Below the pieces are notes generated by a model. It worked only from the letters and a program-made list of their open reading frames with translations. It made no database searches and was not told the origin of the DNA. Below are positions 8,002-15,893 of a stretch of 64,000 nt of DNA, piece after piece; position 1 is the first letter of the stretch, and each line of letters begins with the position of its first letter. This DNA comes from Ruminococcus gauvreauii (GTDB taxonomy: Bacteria > Bacillota > Clostridia > Lachnospirales > Lachnospiraceae). The stretch covers positions 1,674,001 to 1,738,000 of the forward strand of contig NZ_CP102290.1 in the NCBI RefSeq assembly GCF_025151995.1, read 5' to 3'. A program made the position numbers and the translations under genes.

Positions 8002-9867
8002 ATGGATTATGGCAAGGTAGCAAATGCGGTATATCAACATATCGGAGGCAGGGAAAATATCGTCTCAGCCGCACACTGTGCAACGAGGCTGCGCCTCGTG
8101 ATCGGCAACAACAAAAAATGCAGCAAAGAGGCACTGGAGAATATCGACGGAGTCAAGGGAGTATTTGAGGCGTCCGGTCAGCTCCAGATCATTTTCGGAA
8201 CAGGTGTCGTCAATAAGGTTTACGATGAATTTATAAAAATTTCCGGAATCACCGAATCCAGCAAAGAGGATGTGAAAAAGGCAGCCGCACAGAGGCAGAA
8301 TATTTTCAAACGTGCAGTCAAGACACTCGGTGATATCTTCGTACCGATCATCCCTGCGATCGTAGCAAGCGGTCTGCTGATGGGCCTCTTAGAGGGACTT
8401 GCCAATGTGTGGCCGGCTATGACAGGTTCCGGAACATATACGATTATCCATCTGTTCAGCAATGCGGCGTTCGTATTCCTGCCGGTGCTGATCGCCGTCA
8501 GCGCCGCTAAGACATTCGGCGGCAATCTGTTCCTCGGAGCAGTCATTGGCATGATCATGATTCATCCGGATCTGCTGAACGCCTGGAGTGTTGCCGGCAT
8601 GGAAGCGGCAGACATTCCGTCGGCAGCCGCCTGGTTCGGTCTCTATGACATCAATCTTGTGGGCTACCAGGGGCACGTGATCCCCGTTGTGATAGCTGTC
8701 TGGCTGATGTGCACGATCGAGAAGAAGCTGCATAAGATCGTCCCTGAGATGATCGACCTGTTTGTCACGCCTCTTGTCACAGTGCTTGTGACGGGTTATC
8801 TGACTCTGACAGTCATCGGCCCTGTCTTCTCAACCCTCGAGAACTACGTACTTGCGGGAGCCCAGGCGCTGATCGCGGTGCCTTTCGGGATCGGTGGCGC
8901 GCTGATCGGAGCTGCCTATGCACCTACGGTCGTCGCCGGCGTCCATCATATGTATAATGCGCTGGAAGCAGGACTTCTGAGCAGTATCGGGATAAACACC
9001 TGGATGCCGATCGCAACCGCAGCAAATGTGGCACAGGGCGCCGCAGCACTGGCACTCGCATTAAAAACCCATAACAGAAAGACAAAAGCAATCGCACTCC
9101 CCGCTTCCCTGTCTGCATTCCTCGGAATCACAGAGCCGGCAATCTTCGGTGTCAACATCCGTTATATGAAGCCCTTCATCGCCGGATGCATCGGCGGCGC
9201 CTGCGGAGGGCTGGTGGCCGGCCTCTTCGGTGTCGGGGCTACCGCATACGGGATCACCGGTATCTTTGGATTTTTGATCACTACGAACTACACCTTGCAG
9301 TATGCTCTGGTCATCCTTGTGGCATCGGCAGTCTCATTTATCATCTCCTGGCTGCTCTATAAAGAGGCGGAAGATCATACCGAAACTGCAAAAGCACCCG
9401 AGACACTCGAAGTTAAGAAACATGCAGTATACAGCCCGATGCAGGGAACTGTGATCCCGATGGCTGAAGTCCCGGACGACACCTTCGCAGCTGAGATACT
9501 CGGAAAAGGAATGGCGATCGTCCCGGAATCCGGAGAAGTCGCGGCACCGGTAAACGGCAAGATCAGCACGATCTTCGACACCAGACACGCCGTCGGCATC
9601 ACAACGGACGACGGAATGGAGCTCCTGATCCACGTGGGGATCAACACCGTGGAGCTGAACGGACAGTATTTCACAGCACACGTAGCCGAAGGCGATACCG
9701 TGAAAGCAGGTCAGCCTCTGCTCACCGTTGATCTTGCCGGAATCGCATCCGCAGGTTACGATCTGACGACCCCAGTCATCGTCACCAATTCCGATGATTA
9801 CGAGGAAGTCCGGATGACTGCCTCCGGAAAAGTAGATCTTCTGGAGCAGATCCTGGAAGTCAGATAA
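8002..9867 (+). CDS. scrA: Sucrose-type PTS permease, EIIBCA
   Basis: It transports and phosphorylates a sugar across the membrane, most likely sucrose to sucrose-6-phosphate. Domains in order: EIIB (1-85) with the phospho-cysteine in AAHCATRLR (Cys26); a membrane EIIC (about 105-455) with many hydrophobic helices and the GITEPAIFGV motif; a linker; and EIIA of the glucose type (about 470-610) with His529 (DTRHAVGI) and the active His544 (LLIHVGINTV). The length of 621 residues matches fused IIBCA proteins of the glucose-glucoside family. Sucrose specificity is inferred from the adjoining sucrose-6-phosphate hydrolase; a beta-glucoside or trehalose permease would otherwise be possible. An AGGAGGGAAAGTC site precedes the ATG. 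Confidence 0.92.
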   Translation: MDYGKVANAVYQHIGGRENIVSAAHCATRLRLVIGNNKKCSKEALENIDGVKGVFEASGQLQIIFGTGVVNKVYDEFIKISGITESSKEDVKKAAAQRQNIFKRAVKTLGDIFVPIIPAIVASGLLMGLLEGLANVWPAMTGSGTYTIIHLFSNAAFVFLPVLIAVSAAKTFGGNLFLGAVIGMIMIHPDLLNAWSVAGMEAADIPSAAAWFGLYDINLVGYQGHVIPVVIAVWLMCTIEKKLHKIVPEMIDLFVTPLVTVLVTGYLTLTVIGPVFSTLENYVLAGAQALIAVPFGIGGALIGAAYAPTVVAGVHHMYNALEAGLLSSIGINTWMPIATAANVAQGAAALALALKTHNRKTKAIALPASLSAFLGITEPAIFGVNIRYMKPFIAGCIGGACGGLVAGLFGVGATAYGITGIFGFLITTNYTLQYALVILVASAVSFIISWLLYKEAEDHTETAKAPETLEVKKHAVYSPMQGTVIPMAEVPDDTFAAEILGKGMAIVPESGEVAAPVNGKISTIFDTRHAVGITTDDGMELLIHVGINTVELNGQYFTAHVAEGDTVKAGQPLLTVDLAGIASAGYDLTTPVIVTNSDDYEEVRMTASGKVDLLEQILEVR

Positions 9868-9895
9868 TTACTGTATTCAACAAACCGGAGGATTT

Positions 9896-11356
9896 ATGAA
9901 AAAAACAGATATATTAAGACAGATAGATGCAGCCGAAGCAGCATATCCCCGTATATCCGATGAAAAATATCGTCTCCGTTTCCACCTGATGCCGCCCGTG
10001 GGCTGGCTGAACGATCCGAACGGATTATGCGTGTACCATGATACCTTCCATGTGTTTTTCCAGTATTCACCGGAAGCCCCGGACGGCAGCGGCCGGAAAT
10101 TCTGGGGACATTACACATCGGCTGACATGGTAACCTGGGAATATCAGGGCACTCCGCTCGTGACGGACTCCATCTGGGACCGCGACGGCGTCTACTCCGG
10201 CTGCGCATTTACGGACGACGGGGACCTGGAAGTATTTTATACGGGAAATGTAAAGGAAACGGGCGATTTTGACTATATTTCTGATGGCAGACAGGCAAAT
10301 ATATTATATACTGTAAGTAAAGACGGAACAAACTTTGCCGGCAAACAGCTGCTGCTCACCAACCGGGATTATCCTCAGACCTACACCTGCCATGTGCGTG
10401 ATCCGAAGGTATGGAAACAGGACGGGCAGTACTATATGGTACTCGGCGGCCGCAGGACGGATGAGCACGGTGCGGTGATGATCTATACCTCACCCGACAA
10501 AAAAGTATGGTTCCTGCTGAAAGAAATGACTGCCAAAGAAGCATTCGGCTATATGTGGGAATGCCCGGATCTGTTTGAAATGAGCGGAAAATGGTTCCTG
10601 CTGTGCTGCCCGCAGGGCCTTCCGGCAGAAACCGAACGGTATCAGAATCTTTATCAGTCCGGGTATTTCCTGTGTGAGGACTTCACACTGGAAAATTCCG
10701 ATTACACATGTCATCCAGAAGCATTCTGCGAGCTGGATCATGGCTTTGATTTCTATGCCCCCCAGACATTTACGGACGGCCGGGGACGGCGCATTCTGAT
10801 CGGTTGGGCGGGGATCCCGGAGGAAGAACGTTACGGAAACGCTCCCGCCATCGCTGAGGGATGGCAGCATGCCCTGACCGTCCCCCGGGAACTGACCTTT
10901 GACGGAGAGCTGCTCAGACAGTATCCGGTACAGGAGCTTGACCTTCTCCATGGCGAAGGTCTGTCCCTGGATGAAAATGTGATTCAGGCGGCGGCTTTTG
11001 ACCTGCAGCTTACACTGGCAGGAAACGATCAGTCCGTTCGTTTCGGCGATGACCTGGTGCTGGCGTGTACAGACGGGCTGATCACTCTGACATTTTTAAA
11101 TGATACGGGCGCAGGACGGACCTGCCGGAGGGCGAGGCTTCCGAAAGGGCAAAAGGGGATCAAGGAGCTTCGAATCTTAAAAGACACTTCCATGCTGGAG
11201 ATCTATATCAATCATGGAGAACTTGTATTTACCACAAAGTACTATCCGTCTGACGTAACGAAGACAGAGCTGTCACTTACGGGTACCGTATGCACGCTGC
11301 AGCTCTGGGAACTTAAGAAAATGGATGTACAATATAATAATAAGAAAATAAAATGA
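9896..11356 (+). CDS. scrB: Sucrose-6-phosphate hydrolase, GH32
   Basis: It cleaves sucrose-6-phosphate from the PTS into glucose-6-phosphate and fructose in the cytoplasm. The five-bladed propeller carries the GH32 motifs: WLNDPNG with the nucleophile Asp40, RDPKVW with Asp169 for transition-state stabilisation, and WECPDLF with the acid/base Glu222. A C-terminal beta-sandwich follows (from about 340). No signal peptide is present, as expected for an intracellular enzyme. It lies 28 bases after the PTS gene with a GGAGG site. The gene is followed at once by a structured repeat element rather than a simple terminator, and then by ptsH and ptsI genes. Confidence 0.95.
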   Translation: MKKTDILRQIDAAEAAYPRISDEKYRLRFHLMPPVGWLNDPNGLCVYHDTFHVFFQYSPEAPDGSGRKFWGHYTSADMVTWEYQGTPLVTDSIWDRDGVYSGCAFTDDGDLEVFYTGNVKETGDFDYISDGRQANILYTVSKDGTNFAGKQLLLTNRDYPQTYTCHVRDPKVWKQDGQYYMVLGGRRTDEHGAVMIYTSPDKKVWFLLKEMTAKEAFGYMWECPDLFEMSGKWFLLCCPQGLPAETERYQNLYQSGYFLCEDFTLENSDYTCHPEAFCELDHGFDFYAPQTFTDGRGRRILIGWAGIPEEERYGNAPAIAEGWQHALTVPRELTFDGELLRQYPVQELDLLHGEGLSLDENVIQAAAFDLQLTLAGNDQSVRFGDDLVLACTDGLITLTFLNDTGAGRTCRRARLPKGQKGIKELRILKDTSMLEIYINHGELVFTTKYYPSDVTKTELSLTGTVCTLQLWELKKMDVQYNNKKIK

Positions 11357-11359
11357 TGC

Positions 11360-11548
11360 CAGGGTCAAAAGGTCAAATACCGTTCATGCTTGCATGATAA
11401 GGCATTTGATCTTGGGACCCGCCAAACATGAGGAAGAAGCGATTTACTCAGTAAATCAGCGGATTCCGAATGTTTACAGGATTGCGGGAGCACGAAGTGC
11501 GGAGCAAGCCGTAGGCATCAGTTGGGGGCAAAAGACCTTTTGACCCCA
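11360..11548 (+). repeat. Structured repeat element, copy A
   Basis: Non-coding element between the hydrolase and HPr genes. The ends are a perfect 13-base inverted repeat, GGGTCAAAAGGTC (11362-11374) and GACCTTTTGACCC (11534-11546). Inside are a TCATGC-TT-GCATGA hairpin, an 8-base GATTTACT/AGTAAATC hairpin (about 11440-11456), an AAACAT/ATGTTT helix, and a core at 11479-11510: helix, GGGA, helix GCAC/GTGC with loop GAA, GGA, helix. Copies B (27114) and C (14738) share the same plan with compensating base changes. It could be a MITE-like element or a structured RNA; it lies inside the operon and would be part of the mRNA. Confidence 0.75.
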
Positions 11549-11581
11549 ACATCATAAAACAAAAAATGGAGGAACAATGTT

Positions 11582-11839
11582 ATGAGAAATTTTCAGTATG
11601 TGATCACAGATGAGGTAGGTATCCACGCAAGACCGGCAGGTCTGCTCGTTAAAAAGGCAAAATCATTTCCGGCGGTCATCACCATCAGCTGCGGCGGTAA
11701 AAAAGCAGAAGCAACGAAGCTTATGGCAATCATGGGTCTGGGAGCCAAAAAAGGCAGTGAAGTAACTGTGACTGTTGAGGGCGAAGATGAAGATGCCGTA
11801 TCGGCTGAAATGGAAACTTTTTTCAAGGAAAACTTCTGA
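11582..11839 (+). CDS. ptsH: HPr-like phosphocarrier protein
   Basis: A cytoplasmic phosphocarrier moving phosphate from enzyme I to EIIA. The 85 residues contain the active-site motif GIHARPAG with His15 at the standard position. The region that normally carries the regulatory Ser46 (consensus KS-IM) reads TKLMAIMGLG, placing a lysine at position 46, so the HPr kinase/phosphorylase site used in catabolite repression appears absent. It is 36 bases upstream of the enzyme I gene. Sited in the sucrose operon, it is probably a dedicated PTS carrier, though it may also serve other permeases. A GGAGGAACA site precedes the ATG. Confidence 0.9.
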   Translation: MRNFQYVITDEVGIHARPAGLLVKKAKSFPAVITISCGGKKAEATKLMAIMGLGAKKGSEVTVTVEGEDEDAVSAEMETFFKENF

Positions 11840-11875
11840 TAAAAAGAACGGCATAAACGCCGGGGGAGGGGTCAT

Positions 11876-13483
11876 ATGGAATGCAGACAGGGCAAAGCGA
11901 TCTTTCACGGAATCGCGATTGGAAAGCTTTCCGTCTACGGAAAGGAAAGACAACCGGTAAAACGGGAAAAAATCGAAGCGCCGGAGGCTGAAAAGAAACG
12001 TTACTTTGAGGCGCGGGACCATGCAGTGGAAGAACTGCACCAGATCTATGAGAAAGCCGTACAGGAAGTCGGTGAGCTGCATGCGCAGATTTTTGAAGTG
12101 CATGCGATGATGTTGGAGGACGATGATTACACTGATTCCGTGCTCAATATGATCGAGACACAGAACGTCAATGCTGAGTACGCTGTCGCAAAGACCGGGG
12201 ACAATTTTTCAGAAATGTTTGCGGCTATGGATGACGAATATTTTCAGGCAAGAAGCGCTGATGTCAAGGATATTTCCGAGCGCGTGATCGCGGGATTGAC
12301 CGGCACCCAGACAGAAACGGTACTTCGCGAACCGGTCATACTTGCCGCACAGGACCTTGCACCAAGTGAGACCATTCAGCTTGACAAAAACCTGCTGCTG
12401 GCATTTGTGACGGAACTTGGCTCTGCCAACTCCCATACGGCGATTCTTGCACGCTCTATGAACATCCCCGCACTGATCGGCATCTCCGTCCCCGAAGAAT
12501 GGGATGGGAAACTCGCTGCCGTCGACGGTCATACCGGCATGCTGTATATCGATCCGGACGAGGAGACCCTCGCGATGCTGCACAAAAAGCAGGAGGAAGC
12601 GGATCAGGCACGCGCGCTTCTGCAGGAAGTCAAGGGCAGGGAAACCATTACCAGAAACGGGAAGAAGATTCATCTGTACGCCAACATCGGAAGCACAGGA
12701 GACCTGGCAAATGTACTTGCAAACGACGCGGAGGGCATCGGGCTGTTCCGGACAGAATTTTTGTATCTTGAGTCAGACCACTATCCCACGGAACAGGAAC
12801 AGTTTCAGGCTTATCAGACGGTTGCAGAAACCATGGCAGGGAAAAAAGTGATTATCCGGACCCTGGACATCGGAGCCGACAAACAGGTGGATTACTTCAA
12901 TCTCGAGAAAGAAGAAAATCCCGCGATGGGCTACCGGGCGATTCGGATTTGCCTCGACCGGAGGGATATCTTCAGGACGCAGCTCCGGGCCATCCTGCGC
13001 GCCTCCGTGTATGGCACACTTGCAATCATGTTTCCGATGATCATCTCCCGTCAGGAAATCATCGAAGCAAAAAAGATACTCGCCGAAGTAAAGCAGGAGC
13101 TTTCCGAAGAAGGCATTCCCTGTCAGGACGTCGAGACCGGCATCATGATCGAGACCCCCGCTGCCGCCATCATGAGCGATGAACTTGCACAGGAGGTGGA
13201 TTTCTTCAGCATCGGTACGAATGACCTGACCCAGTACACACTGGCAATCGACCGCCAGAATCCGAAGCTTGACGCGATCTATGACGCCCACCACCCGGCG
13301 CTTCTGCGGCTGATCGAACAGGTTGTCAAAAACGGGCACGAACACGGGGCCTGGGTCGGCATCTGCGGAGAACTCGGGGCAGACCTTACGCTTACTGAGC
13401 GTTTTATCGAGATGGGCATTGATGAGCTGTCCGTGACACCAAACATGGTGCTGCCTGTGCGGAAGGAAATTTTAAAAGTATAA
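11876..13483 (+). CDS. ptsI: PTS enzyme I (phosphoenolpyruvate-protein phosphotransferase)
   Basis: It transfers phosphate from PEP to HPr. The N-terminal HPr-binding helical and swivelling domain carries the phospho-histidine in GSANSHTAILAR (His187). The C-terminal TIM barrel binds PEP, with FRTEFLYL, RTLDIGADK, the MIETPAAA strand, FFSIGTNDLTQYTLA and the catalytic cysteine in GICGELGAD. At 535 residues it is slightly short of the usual 570-575, mainly at the N-terminus. A GGGGGAGGGG site precedes the ATG. Its clustering with sucrose PTS genes is less common than a stand-alone ptsHI operon and would allow sucrose to raise the whole phosphorelay. Confidence 0.94.
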   Translation: MECRQGKAIFHGIAIGKLSVYGKERQPVKREKIEAPEAEKKRYFEARDHAVEELHQIYEKAVQEVGELHAQIFEVHAMMLEDDDYTDSVLNMIETQNVNAEYAVAKTGDNFSEMFAAMDDEYFQARSADVKDISERVIAGLTGTQTETVLREPVILAAQDLAPSETIQLDKNLLLAFVTELGSANSHTAILARSMNIPALIGISVPEEWDGKLAAVDGHTGMLYIDPDEETLAMLHKKQEEADQARALLQEVKGRETITRNGKKIHLYANIGSTGDLANVLANDAEGIGLFRTEFLYLESDHYPTEQEQFQAYQTVAETMAGKKVIIRTLDIGADKQVDYFNLEKEENPAMGYRAIRICLDRRDIFRTQLRAILRASVYGTLAIMFPMIISRQEIIEAKKILAEVKQELSEEGIPCQDVETGIMIETPAAAIMSDELAQEVDFFSIGTNDLTQYTLAIDRQNPKLDAIYDAHHPALLRLIEQVVKNGHEHGAWVGICGELGADLTLTERFIEMGIDELSVTPNMVLPVRKEILKV

Positions 13484-13486
13484 ACT

Positions 13487-13519
13487 ATCTGAGGCGGATG
13501 AATTTCACCCGCCTCAGAT
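13487..13519. terminator. Bidirectional stem-loop between convergent genes
   Basis: The arms ATCTGAGGCGG (13487-13497) and CCGCCTCAGAT (13509-13519) pair perfectly, with an inner TGAA/TTCA extension. The loop lies between the stops of the enzyme I gene (+) and the URO-D-like gene (-). T-runs are poor on both sides, so it acts as a shared weak terminator. Confidence 0.7.
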
Positions 13520-13529
13520 TAATCACTGT

Positions 13530-14591
13530 TTAATCTCCGCTGTACATTTTTCTGGACAGCTTATAGATCAGCTCACTTCCTTTTGTCAGATACGGCTCAT
13601 TCAATGTATTCAGCCATATCATAAATCTCCCTTTCGGCCCGAGTGCATTCACCATGCGCTCCAGCTCAGCCAGAGCCTCTTCTTCCGGCATATCCGGCGC
13701 CGGTACGAAGATACTGCTCTGGAAGAGACGGTCGCCGTAGACGTCCATCGTCATCTGTTTGTCATTACTGTTATCCTGACCTTCCCATCCGTCGAATCCA
13801 GCATCTATGATCGAACTCACATGAGACTCAATACATCCGCAGGAATGAGAAATCACGCGAAGTCCCATCTCATGGGCAGCATCCGTCATTCTCTTATAAT
13901 GCGGAAGGAGGATCTCGCGATACAGTTTGGTTGCAAAAAACGGGCTCCTCTGGGTTCCCATATCATCGTGGAACGTGATCACATCTGCCCCGTATATTTC
14001 CCTGGCAATCCTGATCAGTTGAATATGCCATTCCGTCAGTTTCGTGTAAAATGCATGGAGTGCTTCAGGCTCCTCCAGCAGATAGCAGAATGCATCTTCA
14101 AAGCTGGTCAGATCGGCTGTGCGCTCAAAAAGTCCGTTCACGATGACGAACATGGTCGGCCTGTCCGGGCTGATCTTCCCTTTATATTCTTCATCATAAT
14201 TTTTCTGCCAGTCAATGGCATTAAGATCCGGAAATTCCAGTTCTTCTTCCCAATTTGTGATATCACTTAATCTTCTGGTTCCCGGTTTGACCATTGCCGA
14301 ATTTGTCAGAGGTTCATACTGCCATTCGATTCCAAACCAGTCTTCTCCCCCATGCCATCTTGCCACCGCATCCTTCATCGCAAGCGGCTGGATAAAATTG
14401 AAATCCACATAATAGTTCGGAATCCACAGAGGTCCCTCCCCATTGCACATGCGTTCAAAATTCTCCTTCGGTGTGATCGGAGTATTGAACCTGCGGATGA
14501 CCGCCCCCGGCTCACCGTACGGCATCGGAAATTTCGGATACACTTCCAGTTCTCTTAGTTCTTCTGCTTCTCTAAATGGATATTTGTTCAT
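13530..14591 (-). CDS. Uroporphyrinogen decarboxylase-fold protein (URO-D family, not HemE)
   Basis: A 353-residue TIM-barrel protein of the URO-D superfamily, which includes HemE and the cobamide or methyl-transfer proteins MtaA/MtbA. The C-terminal part has the typical ITFHDDMGTQ, RVISHSCGCI (possible metal ligands His and Cys) and AGFDGWEGQ segments. The N-terminal RQAGR motif of true HemE is absent, so haem synthesis is unlikely. The start is the ATG at 14591 with an AGGGAGGG site; a longer reading begins at TTG. Divergent from a LysR regulator that may control it. In Clostridia such proteins often act on methoxylated or methylamine substrates, but no corrinoid protein is adjacent, so the function is open. 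Confidence 0.75.
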   Translation of the reverse strand: MNKYPFREAEELRELEVYPKFPMPYGEPGAVIRRFNTPITPKENFERMCNGEGPLWIPNYYVDFNFIQPLAMKDAVARWHGGEDWFGIEWQYEPLTNSAMVKPGTRRLSDITNWEEELEFPDLNAIDWQKNYDEEYKGKISPDRPTMFVIVNGLFERTADLTSFEDAFCYLLEEPEALHAFYTKLTEWHIQLIRIAREIYGADVITFHDDMGTQRSPFFATKLYREILLPHYKRMTDAAHEMGLRVISHSCGCIESHVSSIIDAGFDGWEGQDNSNDKQMTMDVYGDRLFQSSIFVPAPDMPEEEALAELERMVNALGPKGRFMIWLNTLNEPYLTKGSELIYKLSRKMYSGD

Positions 14592-14700
14592 AAACCCTCC
14601 CTGATACAATGTCAACGATTAGCTCCTGAACTAAAGTATACGCGGTACTTTATCATCTGCATATTTACGGATTTGCATGAGGTCATTCCCGTTTGGAATG

Positions 14701-14729
14701 TTGTCGGATATTATGAAATATGTTAAAAT
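14701..14729 (+). promoter_or_regulatory. Sigma-A-type promoter ahead of structured element C
   Basis: TTGTCG (14701-14706), a 17-base spacer and TAAAAT (14724-14729) on the + strand predict a start near 14736, two bases before element C begins. The transcript would continue into the LysR gene at 14964. Confidence 0.55.
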
Positions 14730-14737
14730 ATTTACTG

Positions 14738-14896
14738 TGAAAGTCCCGGACGGCGCCCAAATGAATGGGCAAGCCTGCTTGCAGCTTCACTTGGGCATCG
14801 GACGGGTAAGCCGGTATGAGCAAGCAGCGCGACAGCGCGAATTGCGAATACTGGCGGAGATTGTGGGAGTCCGGAGGACGGAGCAATCGACTTTCA
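14738..14896 (+). ncRNA. Structured element, copy C (possible 5' leader RNA of the LysR gene)
   Basis: The ends pair as TGAAAGTC (14738-14745) and GACTTTCA (14889-14896). Inside are GCCCAAATGA/TCACTTGGGC enclosing a CTGC-TT-GCAG hairpin, a CCGGTAT/ATACTGG helix holding a small GCGC hairpin, and a core at 14859-14888: GATTGT, GGGA, GTCC-GGA-GGAC, GGA, GCAATC. The order and loop motifs match copies A and B, but stem sequences differ in a pairing-preserving way, evidence for a conserved RNA fold. A second hairpin ATGACGCC/GGCGTCAT (14906-14925) follows. No coding reading is supported here. The family is not recognised. Confidence 0.65.
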
Positions 14897-14963
14897 TTTA
14901 TGGTGATGACGCCGCCAGGCGTCATGTCCGTTTAGATATTAATGGTGCTGGGAGGGCAAAGGC

Positions 14964-15893
14964 GTGAGACATTTTCATGTGCTGGACATCAGTTTTTATC
15001 AAATACAGATCTTTCTTGCCGTCGGAGAGCGTGAAAGCATCACTCAGGCCGCACAGTATCTGAACATTACGCAGTCAGCAGTCAGCAAGAACATCAAATC
15101 CCTGGAAGATACTCTTGGTCTGTATCTGTTTCGCAGAGAGAAACAGGCGCTCTGCCTGACCCCTGCAGGGCGTCTGCTGATGGACGAAATGTCCACGATC
15201 TACACCATGACCGAAAATGCACTTGAGAAGGCACATGTGCTGCAGAAGGGCGAAGAAAAACCTATTGTCATAGGCCTCCCGGATTCTTCCAACCTGGAAC
15301 GTTTTTTTCTGAATACAAAGGATTATCTGCGCAAACATAATATTTCGACCAGTCTGCACATTGAATGTCTCCCGTTTCATCAGCTGGAGAAACAGCTGCA
15401 AAACGGCGTCATCGATATCGTACTGACCTGCGGCTTTGATCTGGTTTCTTTTGAGCATCCGGAACTGACATGCATTACGCTGCCGTCAGGACCTTATTAT
15501 GCCTATATGAAGCCTGAAAACACCCTGAGTGAGCGCGGCTCCATACCCATGTCAGAGCTGCAGTCTCACCCGTTCCTGATGTTTTCTCCGATCGAGACAC
15601 CTGCCTATGAGCAGCTTGTTTTATCTATGTGCCGTTCAGCGGGGTTCCAGCCCCAGATCGCCAAATACGTGACCTCCCCCAATTCTTTTATCTGCAACTT
15701 CGAAACAGGTCAGGAGGTATTTATCGCGGATGCCTACATGCGTGAGAGTGATAACACCAGCCTGCGCCGGGTGGCAATCCGGGAATCACAGAGCTGCATT
15801 GCACTGATCAGAAGGCGCAGAAACTCTAATCTCACCATCCCTTACATTTTCAGCGAGATCGCCGCCTGCTGGGAGGAGGCAGGACCGAATTAA
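14964..15893 (+). CDS. LysR-family transcriptional regulator
   Basis: A 309-residue DNA-binding regulator. The N-terminal winged helix-turn-helix is clear (FLAVGERESITQAAQYLNITQSAVSKNIKSLE, about residues 14-46), followed by a linker helix and a LysR substrate-binding fold (residues about 95-300; KPIVIGLPDSSN at its start). The start codon is GTG, with a GGGAGG site eight bases upstream. It is divergent from the URO-D-like gene, the usual layout for a LysR protein and its target. Its leader contains structured element C. Its stop codon directly abuts the stop of the convergent histidine kinase gene with no bases between. Confidence 0.9.
   Translation: MRHFHVLDISFYQIQIFLAVGERESITQAAQYLNITQSAVSKNIKSLEDTLGLYLFRREKQALCLTPAGRLLMDEMSTIYTMTENALEKAHVLQKGEEKPIVIGLPDSSNLERFFLNTKDYLRKHNISTSLHIECLPFHQLEKQLQNGVIDIVLTCGFDLVSFEHPELTCITLPSGPYYAYMKPENTLSERGSIPMSELQSHPFLMFSPIETPAYEQLVLSMCRSAGFQPQIAKYVTSPNSFICNFETGQEVFIADAYMRESDNTSLRRVAIRESQSCIALIRRRRNSNLTIPYIFSEIAACWEEAGPN

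Noticed and set aside
11360..11548. Elements A, B and C as CRISPR or as ends of an insertion sequence
   Set aside because: There are no short regularly spaced repeats and no transposase nearby, and copy C does not share the terminal sequence of A and B.
13530..14591. HemE (haem synthesis) call for the URO-D protein
   Set aside because: The N-terminal RQAGR-type motif of HemE is absent and no other haem genes are near.
14677..14967. 96-codon frame covering element C
   Set aside because: Base-paired stems and covariation with copies A and B explain the sequence; the frame is not conserved in the other copies.
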